Shown: positions 25,622 through 33,648 of the stretch, piece by piece
How the letters are laid out: the number at the start of each line of letters is the position of its first letter
Position numbering within the stretch: position 1 is the stretch's first letter
DNA from: CAG-217 sp963642245
GTDB lineage: Bacteria > Bacillota > Clostridia > Oscillospirales > Acutalibacteraceae
DNA: 64,000 bases
Assembly (NCBI GenBank): GCA_963642245.1
Contig: CAVIFY010000008.1
Location: forward strand, 1-64,000
Reading direction: 5' to 3'
Notes under the pieces: model-generated
What the model was told of the DNA's origin: nothing
What the model saw: the letters and a program-made list of their open reading frames with translations, nothing else
Databases searched by the model: none
Position numbers and translations under genes: made by a program

Positions 25622-26638
25622 TTACTTCTGCGCTTCCGGAATAAAGGCGTTTTCGCTGAGGGAATACTTGCCGCCTTTTAGGAACTTGTGCTTGACTACC
25701 CACCAGGCGGGCACCCAAATGTACTTGTGCATGGCGGGGGAGACAGAGCCGATCATCCAGCAGTTGCGGTCGCACTGCTTGGTGGCGGCCCGTACGGCCT
25801 TGGCCTGGTCGCTGTTCCACAGGGTGTCCCAGTCGCCGATGTCGTGCAGATTGCCCATGACGGCTTTCTTTGCCATGCCGTTGCAGGGGATCACATCGCA
25901 GAACGGGTCGATAAAGAACGCGTCCTTGCTCATATCGCAGGGCAGCAGCCGCTTGTTGCCGTATATGTAGTTGATCAGCCCATGGTTAAAGTAGGCGCGA
26001 AACCACTTCTTAGGACTGTGGCTTTGCAGCAGTTCGTTGATGAGCGCCTCAAAATTTTGGGCCACTTTGTATTTGTCGTCGATTTTATTATCCGTCTTGC
26101 GGAAGTAGAAAGAATTGTGCAGGGTGGCGGTGGCAAATTCCATGCCCAGCTCATCGGAGATCTTATAGAGCGGCACCAGGTCCTCACAGTTCAGGTCCTG
26201 CACCGTCATACCGAACCCTACATCCGGGTGGCCCATTTCCACCAGCTTCTTTAAGGTGGAGTAGCCCCGGTTAAAGCCGTCCGGAATGCCGCGAATGGCG
26301 TCGTTGGTCTGTTGCAGCCCCTCAATGGAAATGCGAATGCCCACCTTGGGGAACCGACGGCACAGCTCCAAGATACGGTCCGTAAAATACCCGTTGGTGG
26401 AGATCACAATGCGGTTGCTCTTTTTGTACAGCTCCTCCACAATATCGCCAATGTCCTTGCGGATAAAAGGCTCGCCGCCGGTGATGTTGGTAAAGGCCAT
26501 TTCCGGCAGCAGGCGAATATCGTCCAGGGTGATCTCTTCCTCCGGGCGGGTGGGGTCCTTAAAGCAGTCGCACATATTGCAGTGGGCGTTGCACCGATAA
26601 GTGACGATCACGGTGCCGTATAAAGTTCGTTTAGCCAT
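25622..26638 (-). CDS. Radical SAM protein with SPASM-like C-terminus
   Basis: This 338-residue protein has the radical SAM CxxxCxxC motif at Cys16, Cys20 and Cys23 (RCNAHCNMC), the SAM-contacting NITGGEPF, and ISTNGYFTDRI and GIRISIEGLQ strands of the partial TIM barrel. The C-terminus holds a SPASM/twitch-like set of cysteines (LLPCDMSK, FCDVIPCNG, QCDRNCW) for auxiliary Fe-S clusters. Radical SAM/SPASM enzymes modify peptides, but sugar or lipid substrates also exist. Here it lies within a glycan operon, so it may modify a glycan precursor. No small peptide gene was found beside it. Confidence 0.85.
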   Translation of the reverse strand: MAKRTLYGTVIVTYRCNAHCNMCDCFKDPTRPEEEITLDDIRLLPEMAFTNITGGEPFIRKDIGDIVEELYKKSNRIVISTNGYFTDRILELCRRFPKVGIRISIEGLQQTNDAIRGIPDGFNRGYSTLKKLVEMGHPDVGFGMTVQDLNCEDLVPLYKISDELGMEFATATLHNSFYFRKTDNKIDDKYKVAQNFEALINELLQSHSPKKWFRAYFNHGLINYIYGNKRLLPCDMSKDAFFIDPFCDVIPCNGMAKKAVMGNLHDIGDWDTLWNSDQAKAVRAATKQCDRNCWMIGSVSPAMHKYIWVPAWWVVKHKFLKGGKYSLSENAFIPEAQK

Positions 26639-26662
26639 ACTGATCTTCTTTCTTCTTTTTGT

Positions 26663-27865
26663 TTATGCGTTATAGTCAGACAGCAGCCGGTCTGTATAAT
26701 CCTGTACGGAGTGGAAAGCGTCTGCCCGGCAGGCGGCGGTCATGGCCGCCAGTCGCTGCGGCTCCAGGTCCAGGCGGCACAGCGCCGCGCCCAGGGCCCT
26801 GGCGTCGCCGGGGGGCAGCAGCACGCCGGTTTTGCCGTCCTGGATCAGCTCCGGTATGCCGCCGATGTCGGTGCCCAGCACCGGGGTGCCCAGGGCAATG
26901 CTCTCCATCACGGAGTAGGGGCAGTTCTCGTACCACACGCTGGGGTAAATGCTGCACTTGGCCGCGGCAATGCGGCGGTACAGATCGTCCCCGGTGCAAA
27001 AGCCCACATCCGTGGCGTTGGGCAGGTGCCGGATCTCCTCTGCCATAGCGCCGCTGCCGGCGAACACAAAGTGCAGCTGGGGCAGCGCCTTGGCGGCGGC
27101 CAAAATGGTATCAATGCCCTTTTCTTTGTCATAGCGGCCAAAGTAGAGCACATAGTCTTCTTTTTCTACCTGCGGGCGGGGCGGCACGGTGCAGAAGTTG
27201 TGCAGCACCCGGGTGCGCCCGGCCAGGTCCGGGTGTTTCTCGATCTGGCTTTGCATAAAGGCGGAGCAGCAGATCACCCGGTCGATCTCTTTGTATGTAT
27301 GGGCCTTGCGGTACAGGGTGGCCTCGGCGGCGCCCAGCAGGCTCTTGGCCCGGGAGCCGTGCATACACCGGTTCTGCACGCAGGGGGTGTACTTGCCGCC
27401 CAGGCAGGCGGTGCAGTTCTCCATAGTGTCCGGCCGGTTGAGCATATGGTTGGGGCACAGCAGCTGGTAGTCGTGGGCCGTGTACAAGATCTTGGTGCGC
27501 CGCCTGGTGGCTTTGTCCCAGGCGCGTACTTCCAAGATCACCGCCGGGGTCAGCTGGTAGTTAAAGTTGTTCAGGTGCACCACCTGGGGCTCCAGGTCCT
27601 CCAGCACCCGGCGCAGCTGCCGTCTGGCGTGGGTGGAGTACACCGTGCGCAGGGCGTAGCCGGCTTTTTTCACCGGGTTGGCGGTGTGGTAGTCGGTATC
27701 TTTGGTGTAGGCGCCTACCCGGTTGCCCACGCAGTTGCCTTGGTGCTCCATGCCAAAGTATTCTACCCGGTGGCCTCGGCGGCTCAGCTCCGCCCCCAGG
27801 CCCATCATATAGGTCTCTGTTCCCCCTTTGGGGTACAGGAATTTGTTAATAAAGAGAATGTTCAT
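26663..27865 (-). CDS. Family 4 glycosyltransferase with cysteine-rich insertion
   Basis: This 400-residue GT-B enzyme has MNILFINKFLYPKGGTETYM at the start, HLNNFNYQLTP and the cysteine-rich MENCTACLGGKYTPC block. The C-terminal site has YFGRYDKEKGIDTILAAAK and YENCPYSVMESIALGTPVLG. The ENCP-SVMES motif fits GT4. The frame stays open to 27889, but GGGAG precedes the ATG at 27865, just after the upstream stop. It probably adds a sugar to the repeat unit. Confidence 0.88.
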   Translation of the reverse strand: MNILFINKFLYPKGGTETYMMGLGAELSRRGHRVEYFGMEHQGNCVGNRVGAYTKDTDYHTANPVKKAGYALRTVYSTHARRQLRRVLEDLEPQVVHLNNFNYQLTPAVILEVRAWDKATRRRTKILYTAHDYQLLCPNHMLNRPDTMENCTACLGGKYTPCVQNRCMHGSRAKSLLGAAEATLYRKAHTYKEIDRVICCSAFMQSQIEKHPDLAGRTRVLHNFCTVPPRPQVEKEDYVLYFGRYDKEKGIDTILAAAKALPQLHFVFAGSGAMAEEIRHLPNATDVGFCTGDDLYRRIAAAKCSIYPSVWYENCPYSVMESIALGTPVLGTDIGGIPELIQDGKTGVLLPPGDARALGAALCRLDLEPQRLAAMTAACRADAFHSVQDYTDRLLSDYNA

Positions 27866-27866
27866 C

Positions 27867-28919
27867 TCAAGGCTCCCTGACAGCCGCACAAGGGGCTGTC
27901 TGCTTTTTTAGAATATAGCGGGTGGGGTACAGGAAAAAGTTGAACACCGGCACCCGCGCGGCAATGCGCCCTGCCGCCATAGGCAGCAGAAAAGAGGCGG
28001 CCAGCCCCAGCACAATGTGCACCGCCGGGTTTTGTACCCCAAAGTGCAGCAACAGGCTGCGTACCGGTGCGGCACAAATGGTGTGCAGCAGATAGATGGG
28101 AAAGGTGTCTCGGCTGCACAGGTCCAGCGCCCGGCGCAGCTTTTCGCCCGGGTGCCACAGCTGCATAGCGGCCAGTACCGCTCCGCAGGCCAGCAGCCCG
28201 CACAGCAGCGAAAGCGCCCGGTTGCTGTGGAGCAGGGTAAATGTGACCCCCGCCAGCAGCAAAAATCCGGCGCCAAGCAAAAACGGCAGCGGCTTTTTGC
28301 GCAAGAGATCGGCAGGCGCGTTGGCCAGTGCCAGTCCGATGGCAAACCAAATCAGATTTTGCAGCACACTGCGCAAACAGCCGGGCAGTCCGGCCGCAGC
28401 GGACAGACCGCAAATCCAGTAGGTACACACCCCCAGGACCATTAGGGCCAGGCTGCCCTTTTTGCCCGCAGGGGGGATCAGTACGAAAAAGAGAAACAGC
28501 ACCGGCAGATACCAAAAAGGCGCCGGCGGGTTTAGGAAGAAGTAGGCTACCAGCCCCCGCTCCTCTGCCATATTCACCCCGGCAGGGAACAGCAGCTTCA
28601 GCGCATAGTTCACACCGGCAAAGGTGAAGTAGGGCACGCCCAGGGCCAGCGCTTTCTTGCCCACATGGCGGGCGTAATCCCGCCCGGTGCGCAGCACCGT
28701 AAAGCGGCGGTACAGGTATGCGCTGCAAATAAAGAACAGCGGCACATGAAAGGTATAAAGCGCGCTGTTGCACAGGGTGTAGGCCGCAGTGCTCGGCAAA
28801 ATACCGGCGCGCACCATGCTCTGGGCAAAGTGACCTAGCACCACCAGCACGCAGGCCAGCAGCTTGGTATCGTCTACCCATTGCAGGCGGGTCTTATTCT
28901 GCGCTTTTAACCCGTTCAT
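27867..28919 (-). CDS. Acyltransferase 3 family membrane protein
   Basis: This 350-residue integral membrane protein has about ten hydrophobic helices. The first helix region has WVDDTKLLACVLVVLGHF, with the histidine conserved in acyltransferase-3 enzymes such as OatA and NodX; FHVPLFFICSAYLYRRF follows. These enzymes carry acyl groups across the membrane, or acylate glycans on the cytoplasmic side. The context predicts O-acetylation of the capsule repeat unit. It lies one base before the next downstream gene and overlaps the upstream GT4 by 26 bases. Confidence 0.87.
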   Translation of the reverse strand: MNGLKAQNKTRLQWVDDTKLLACVLVVLGHFAQSMVRAGILPSTAAYTLCNSALYTFHVPLFFICSAYLYRRFTVLRTGRDYARHVGKKALALGVPYFTFAGVNYALKLLFPAGVNMAEERGLVAYFFLNPPAPFWYLPVLFLFFVLIPPAGKKGSLALMVLGVCTYWICGLSAAAGLPGCLRSVLQNLIWFAIGLALANAPADLLRKKPLPFLLGAGFLLLAGVTFTLLHSNRALSLLCGLLACGAVLAAMQLWHPGEKLRRALDLCSRDTFPIYLLHTICAAPVRSLLLHFGVQNPAVHIVLGLAASFLLPMAAGRIAARVPVFNFFLYPTRYILKKQTAPCAAVREP

Positions 28920-30024
28920 ACAGTTCCAGCGTCCTCTCGGTTACTCGGTCCCAGTTGTACTTTTGTAAAATATAATCGGCGGCGGTGGCCTTGCAGCGGG
29001 CCACTGTGTCCGGCTGTTCCAGCAGCTGCGCCAGCAGTCGCTTTAAGTCCGCCGTGTTGCCTTTTTGAAAGGCGAAGCCCTGGTCACCGCATACTTCCGT
29101 GCACTCGGGAATGTCCGAGGTGACGCAGCAGTTGCCGTAGCTCATGGCCTCCAACAGGCTGATGGGCATACCCTCTAAGTCCGAGGGCAGGCAGTAGAGA
29201 TAGGCCCCGGCGTACAGCGCGGCCAGGGGCGCGCCCTGCACAAAGTCCGTAAAGACGATACGGTCGTCTCCGGCAGCCTTGGCCTTTAGCTGATTGAAAT
29301 ATTCCTCCGAGTGGCTGGCGCCACCGGCGATCACCAGCTTTTTGTCCGTTTGCAGTGTGCGGTAGGCGTCGATCAGATAGTGAATGCCCTTTTCCGGCAC
29401 AATGCGGCCGAGAAACAGGATATAGCCGTCCTTTTCCAGCCCAAAGCGGGACAGGGGAGACAGATCCGCCGTCTCCGGCGGGTCAATGCCGTTCTCGATC
29501 CGCACGGTCTGGCGGTGATAGGTGTCGGCAAAATACTGCTGCATACTGGCAGACAGCACGATGATCTCGTCCGCATACTTGGCGGCCATACGCTCGCCAA
29601 AGCGGAGAAAGCGGGTGGCAAAGCCGCCCCACTTGGCTCGCTGCCAGTCCAGGCCGTGAATGGTGACCACGCATTTTTTGCCAAACAGCTTGGCCAGGGG
29701 CACCATAGCCGCCGGGCCCTCTGCGTGGAAGTGGATCATATCATAGACGCCGAACAGCGCCCGCACCGTGGCAAAAAAGCTGTACACAATGGCGTTGAGC
29801 TTTTTGCTGTTTGGGGTGGGCACCCAGCAGATCTGCACCCCGTCCAGGCTGTGCAGGTGGCTGTGATCGTCAAAGGCGGCCCCGGCCACATGGCGGCTTT
29901 TGCGGTTATAAACGGTGACCCGGTGGCCCCGCTGCACCATACGGCGGGACAGGGCCTCTACCACGATCTCTACGCCGCCCTCCCGGGAGGGAATGCGCTT
30001 GTGACCGATCATTGCGATTTTCAT
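28894..30024 (-). CDS. Family 4 glycosyltransferase, RfaB/rhamnosyltransferase-like
   Basis: This 376-residue GT-B enzyme starts MKIAMIGHKRIPSREGGVEI; the IGHKRIPSREGGVE motif is typical of Cps2T/WchF-like enzymes that add rhamnose (or glucose) as the second sugar. It then has HFHAEGP, HGLDWQRAKWG, FLGRIVPEKGIHYLIDAY and PSDLEGMPISLLEAMSYG. It is directly downstream of the initiating sugar transferase, as in streptococcal cps operons, which supports addition of the second sugar. Which sugar is a guess. Confidence 0.87.
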   Translation of the reverse strand: MKIAMIGHKRIPSREGGVEIVVEALSRRMVQRGHRVTVYNRKSRHVAGAAFDDHSHLHSLDGVQICWVPTPNSKKLNAIVYSFFATVRALFGVYDMIHFHAEGPAAMVPLAKLFGKKCVVTIHGLDWQRAKWGGFATRFLRFGERMAAKYADEIIVLSASMQQYFADTYHRQTVRIENGIDPPETADLSPLSRFGLEKDGYILFLGRIVPEKGIHYLIDAYRTLQTDKKLVIAGGASHSEEYFNQLKAKAAGDDRIVFTDFVQGAPLAALYAGAYLYCLPSDLEGMPISLLEAMSYGNCCVTSDIPECTEVCGDQGFAFQKGNTADLKRLLAQLLEQPDTVARCKATAADYILQKYNWDRVTERTLELYERVKSAE

Positions 30025-30035
30025 GGCGGCCCTCC

Positions 30036-31532
30036 TTACTGTGCCCCGCGGCCGGTAAACACCACGCCCAGGGTCTTGAACAGGATCTTAATATCCAGGG
30101 TGGGGGACCAGTTGTCTATGTACTGGCAGTCCAGGCGCACCACTTCTTCAAAGTCCACGATCTGGGACCGGCCGCTGACCTGCCACAGCCCGGTAATGCC
30201 CGGGCGCATGGACAGCCGCCGCTTGTGGTGGGAGCTGTACTGCTCAAATTCGTCCAGTGTGGGCGGGCGGGTGCCTACCAGGCTCATATCCCCTCGCAGC
30301 ACATTGTAGAACTGGGGCAGCTCGTCAATGCTGAACTTGCGGATAAAGCGGCCCACTTTGGTAATGCGCGGGTCGTTGTCCATTTTGAACATCAGGCCCT
30401 GCATATTGTTTTTTTCTTCAAATTCTTTTTTGCGCTGCTCTGCGTCCGCATACATGGAGCGCAGCTTGTACATATAGAACAGGCGGCCGTTTTTGCCCAC
30501 CCGCTGCTGCTTAAAGAACAGGCCGCCCCGGCTTTCCAGCAGCAGGGGAATGGCCACCAGCAGAATAATGGGGGCAGAGAGGATCAGCCCCACAAGGGCG
30601 CCCACAATGTCCGTAAACCGCTTTAGGCTCAGCTTTTTCGGGTCCTGTACTGCGGCAGACACGCCCACCATCGGGTAGCCGGCCACAATATCGCAGCGCA
30701 TATGGTTAAACTTGCTTTCTTCTACAAACTGCTCCAGGGTGGGAATGTTGATGTGCACCAGCACGCCCATATCCTCCAGCTCTTCAATAAAGGCGTTCAG
30801 GTTCTCCGTAGACCAGTTGGCCTCTCTGGCGGAGAAGTTGATGTACACCTCGTCAATGGAGGACAGGCGCACCCAGCTTAAAAAGCTGTTCAGATCCGGC
30901 AGCACCGCCACGCCGCAGCAGCGCTTTTCCACCGTGCGGCTGTGCATAGCCCGGTATGCCCCCGGGTTGCCTACGGAGGCGGTCGTCGCAAAGGCGTCCG
31001 TATTTAGAATGGCAACGCCGTCCACCCGCTTGGTCCAGTCCTCTTGCAGCGCCTTCACAAACTGCTCTGCCCGGTCTGCGGTGGTGACCACGCCCACCAG
31101 GGTGGCGCTGCGGGAGTTGGAAAAATTGTCAGTCAGCACCCGCTTGAGCACATAGCGCCCCAGGCAGGAGAACAGGATAAACAGCAGATAGGAGCCGATA
31201 AACAGATAGCGGGAGTCGATCATCGGGTTCTTAAACACCAGCAGCAGCACCGCAAAGGCCATGTAGGTCAGCGAGCAGTTGCGCAGCACGGCGAACAGCT
31301 CCATCACCCGCTCCCGCTTGGCCAGATCAATAGAGGAGGCAAAGCCGGTGGCAATGGCGGAGTAGGCTACAAACAGCATAAAGCAGTAGGACTTCCATTC
31401 GTCCCCGGTATAGACCAAAATGTGGTGCAGCCCCTTGCCAAAGACCAAATAGGCGGCCAGGGTCGCCAGCACCAGAGCGATCCCATCTACAAGATATTCA
31501 CTTATTTGCTGAACTTTTTGCCACTTTTTCAA
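30036..31532 (-). CDS. Polyprenyl-phosphate sugar-1-phosphate transferase (CpsE/WbaP type)
   Basis: This 498-residue protein has four to five N-terminal membrane helices (about 10-125), a CoA-binding-like domain (about 140-270) with TLVGVVTTADRAEQF, then a membrane anchor and the bacterial sugar transferase domain. The last has FTDIVGALVGLILSAP, GLFFKQQRVGKNGRLFYMYK, RSMYADAE, DELPQFYNVLRGDMSLVGTRPP and RPGITGLWQV. It starts repeat-unit synthesis by moving a sugar phosphate to undecaprenyl phosphate. It is third in the operon, after the chain-length and kinase genes, a standard cps order. Confidence 0.93.
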   Translation of the reverse strand: MKKWQKVQQISEYLVDGIALVLATLAAYLVFGKGLHHILVYTGDEWKSYCFMLFVAYSAIATGFASSIDLAKRERVMELFAVLRNCSLTYMAFAVLLLVFKNPMIDSRYLFIGSYLLFILFSCLGRYVLKRVLTDNFSNSRSATLVGVVTTADRAEQFVKALQEDWTKRVDGVAILNTDAFATTASVGNPGAYRAMHSRTVEKRCCGVAVLPDLNSFLSWVRLSSIDEVYINFSAREANWSTENLNAFIEELEDMGVLVHINIPTLEQFVEESKFNHMRCDIVAGYPMVGVSAAVQDPKKLSLKRFTDIVGALVGLILSAPIILLVAIPLLLESRGGLFFKQQRVGKNGRLFYMYKLRSMYADAEQRKKEFEEKNNMQGLMFKMDNDPRITKVGRFIRKFSIDELPQFYNVLRGDMSLVGTRPPTLDEFEQYSSHHKRRLSMRPGITGLWQVSGRSQIVDFEEVVRLDCQYIDNWSPTLDIKILFKTLGVVFTGRGAQ

Positions 31533-31550
31533 GTTTCATCATTCCTGTGT

Positions 31551-32315
31551 TTATTTGTAGTTGTAGCTGTATCCGTAGTCGTAGCCGTATCTGTACTTCC
31601 GGCCGTACTTGCGGTAGTAGGAGTAGTATTTCTTCCGGTCCGGGGTGGCGTCGTTGAGAATGAAGCCCACGATCTCTGCCCCGATACTCTCCAGCGCGTC
31701 TATGGCGGCGCGCACCTCGGGAATGTCTGTATTGCCGGCCTTAACGATCATCACATAGCCGGTGACCTTGCCTGCAAAGGCGCTGGCGTCCGTGACCAGG
31801 TTGATGGGCGGGGTGTCGATAAACACACAGTCGTAATGCCCTTTTACAAAGCTCAGCAGCTGATCCATTCTGGAGCTGGCCAGCAGCTCCGCCGGGTTGG
31901 GCGGGATCTTGCCGGAGGAGAGAATGGACAGGTTCTCCACATTGGTCTTGGATACGGTGATGTTGTCCGTCAGCCCGGCCAGGATCTCAGACAGGCCGTT
32001 GGTCACCGGGATATTGAACATACGGTGAATGGTTGGATTGCGCATATCCGAGTCAATGATCAGGGTGCGCTTGCCCATTTGGGCAAAGCTGATGGCCAGG
32101 TTGATGGTGTTGATGGTCTTGCCGTTGTTGGCGTCCGGGCTGGTGACCACGAATACCGGGCAGTTCTCGCCCTTTTGGGTAAACAGCAGGCTGGTACGGA
32201 TGGTGTTGTAGGCCTCTTTGATCACAAAGGGGGTGTCCGCTGCCAGCATTTTCTTTTGATCGTTGCGGCTGAACCCGCGCTCGTCCGGGTTCTTCTTATT
32301 GCGTCTCAGTGCCAT
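31551..32315 (-). CDS. Bacterial tyrosine kinase of capsule synthesis (CpsD/CapB type)
   Basis: This 254-residue cytoplasmic BY-kinase has a P-loop VVTSPDANNGKTINTINLA, Walker A' LIIDSDMRNPTIH and Walker B YDCVFIDTPPINL. The usual Walker A is PGEGKST; here PDANNGKT is used. The C-terminus is a tyrosine-rich tail (last 25 residues contain 12 tyrosines), the autophosphorylation cluster. It would act with the adjacent Wzz-like protein, which supplies the activating transmembrane adaptor. CpsD-type phosphorylation controls chain length and export. Confidence 0.92.
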   Translation of the reverse strand: MALRRNKKNPDERGFSRNDQKKMLAADTPFVIKEAYNTIRTSLLFTQKGENCPVFVVTSPDANNGKTINTINLAISFAQMGKRTLIIDSDMRNPTIHRMFNIPVTNGLSEILAGLTDNITVSKTNVENLSILSSGKIPPNPAELLASSRMDQLLSFVKGHYDCVFIDTPPINLVTDASAFAGKVTGYVMIVKAGNTDIPEVRAAIDALESIGAEIVGFILNDATPDRKKYYSYYRKYGRKYRYGYDYGYSYNYK

Positions 32316-32317
32316 GG

Positions 32318-33088
32318 TTACTCAGCTCCTTTCATAGATACAGGGGGTTCCGGCGGGGCGATCTGGCCGCTGTCGGCAGGTGGCGCCTGCTTGTCGCGGG
32401 AGGCCACCAGGCGGGGAATGGTGCCCAGTACCGGGATCTGGAACTCCCGCTCCAGGTCCTTCACGGAGGTGATGGTGGCGTTAAACGCCTCACGCACAAA
32501 GAAGTAAATAAAGGAGGCGGCAAAGGCGATCAGCAGCCCCAGGAAGATGTTTTTCTTCATATTGGGGGAGGATGGGGTCTTTGGCTCCTTGGCATAGTCG
32601 ATCACATTGGCGCCGCCGGCCTTGATGATCCGGGCGATCTCGCCGGGGGCGACCTCCGCCACCGCGTTGGCAATGGACTGGCTGGTCTTGGGATTGGTGG
32701 TGGTAACGGACACATAGAACACATTGGTGTCCTCGTCCTGGGAGGTGGTAATGCTGCTCTTAATGTCGCTGCCGTCGGTCAGCCCCACCTTCTCGGCCAC
32801 CTTGTCCAGTACCGCGTCGCTTTCCAGCACGGCAAGATAGCTCTTTACCAGGGCGGTGGAGGCGGTGTAGTCGTTGTAGCTGATGGAACTTTGAGTGCTC
32901 AGCTGGTCCATATCGCTGTACACATACAGGGAGATCTTGGCGGTGTACTTCTGGTCAATGAAGAACTCGGTAAAGCAACCGGCCGCAATGCCCCCCAGCA
33001 GGGTGAACAGCAGAATGTAGACGACCTTCTTGCGCATCATAAAGAAGATCTTTTTCAGGTCAATGTCAATTTCCTTGGTTTGGTCCAT
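32318..33088 (-). CDS. Wzz-family chain-length determinant / BY-kinase adaptor (CpsC type)
   Basis: The 256-residue protein has an N-terminal cytoplasmic stretch (IDIDLKKIFFMMRKK), a membrane helix (about residues 19-40, VVYILLFTLLGGIAAGCFTE), an extracellular domain with Wzz-like helices, and a second helix (about 177-198, IFLGLLIAFAASFIYFFV), followed by a C-terminal cytoplasmic tail. Such tails activate the partner BY-kinase encoded two bases downstream. It is the first gene of the 14-gene operon, with a good SD, AGGAG, before the ATG. Confidence 0.92.
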   Translation of the reverse strand: MDQTKEIDIDLKKIFFMMRKKVVYILLFTLLGGIAAGCFTEFFIDQKYTAKISLYVYSDMDQLSTQSSISYNDYTASTALVKSYLAVLESDAVLDKVAEKVGLTDGSDIKSSITTSQDEDTNVFYVSVTTTNPKTSQSIANAVAEVAPGEIARIIKAGGANVIDYAKEPKTPSSPNMKKNIFLGLLIAFAASFIYFFVREAFNATITSVKDLEREFQIPVLGTIPRLVASRDKQAPPADSGQIAPPEPPVSMKGAE

Positions 33089-33137
33089 AGTGTGCTCCTC
33101 TTTTATATATAAATTTATATATTATATAGATATTCTC

Positions 33138-33166
33138 ATTTTATCATTTTGGCAGGGGTGTGTCAA
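33138..33166 (-). promoter_or_regulatory. Promoter of the capsule operon
   Basis: On the minus strand, TTGACA (33166-33161) and TAAAAT (33143-33138) have a 17-base spacer, with TG one base before the -10 (extended -10). An AT-rich leader of about 45 bases leads to the first gene. I see no other strong promoter within the 15.5-kb operon. Confidence 0.85.
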
Positions 33167-33257
33167 TGCAAGGCGGGGGCGGCGGGGCATTTTCGGCAAA
33201 GCGGCAAAAATGTCGCTTATTTTTTGTCTATTTCCACGATAAAAAAGGTCAAAAAAT

Positions 33258-33286
33258 GGCAGATAGTCCAAAAGTGACTATCTGCC
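33258..33286 (-). terminator. Terminator after the Dabb gene
   Basis: GGCAGATAGT (33258-33267) pairs perfectly with ACTATCTGCC (33277-33286). On the minus strand it is followed by ATTTTTT, so it ends transcription before the capsule promoter. Confidence 0.9.
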
Positions 33287-33304
33287 TTTGCGGTGATATG
33301 CCTT

Positions 33305-33598
33305 TTATTCTACCGTGTAGTCTATGGCAATGCTGCTCTCGCGTACCGCGTGCATATGCTTTTTCACCACGCCGCAGTGGTACGGGTCCTGCTGATAGGC
33401 GTCCAGAGCGTCCATATCGTCCAGCAGCACCTGCAGGATCACATCATAGGAGCGCTGGGAGTGCAGCTCATCAACGCCCACTTCGATCCCTCGCAGCAGC
33501 GGCACATTGCCGTCCATAGAGCGGAGCACTTCCGCCGCCTTTTGGCAGTTCTCCGGGGTGGGGTCTGCCAGCTTAAAGCATACAATGTGTTTGATCAT
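33305..33598 (-). CDS. Dabb (stress-responsive alpha/beta-barrel) family protein
   Basis: This 97-residue protein starts MIKHIVCFKLADPTPENC and contains YDVILQVLLDDMDALDAYQQDPYH, the pattern of Dabb dimeric ferredoxin-like proteins. The biochemical role of such bacterial proteins is mostly unknown. GGAGG precedes the ATG at 33598 by seven bases; earlier in-frame codons lie inside the rny terminator. It probably depends on read-through from rny, since I see no separate promoter. Confidence 0.88.
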   Translation of the reverse strand: MIKHIVCFKLADPTPENCQKAAEVLRSMDGNVPLLRGIEVGVDELHSQRSYDVILQVLLDDMDALDAYQQDPYHCGVVKKHMHAVRESSIAIDYTVE

Positions 33599-33618
33599 TC
33601 CAATTCCTCCAAAAAACA

Positions 33619-33640
33619 AGGGACGGATGGCTCCGTCCCT
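33619..33640 (-). terminator. Terminator after rny
   Basis: AGGGACGGA (33619-33627) and TCCGTCCCT (33632-33640) form a perfect 9-bp stem with a 4-base loop; on the minus strand it is followed by TTGTTTTTTGG. It sits directly before the SD of the Dabb gene. Confidence 0.85.
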
Positions 33641-33648
33641 CAAATTTG

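Noticed and set aside
25622..26638. RiPP cluster based on the radical SAM/SPASM protein
   Set aside because: No short precursor-peptide gene with a Cys- or Gly-rich core, protease or exporter lies beside it; all neighbours are glycan genes.
27862..28881. Second minus-strand frame over the acyltransferase gene
   Set aside because: The 27867-28919 frame encodes clear acyltransferase-3 helices; the alternative is an Arg/Ala-rich shifted frame.
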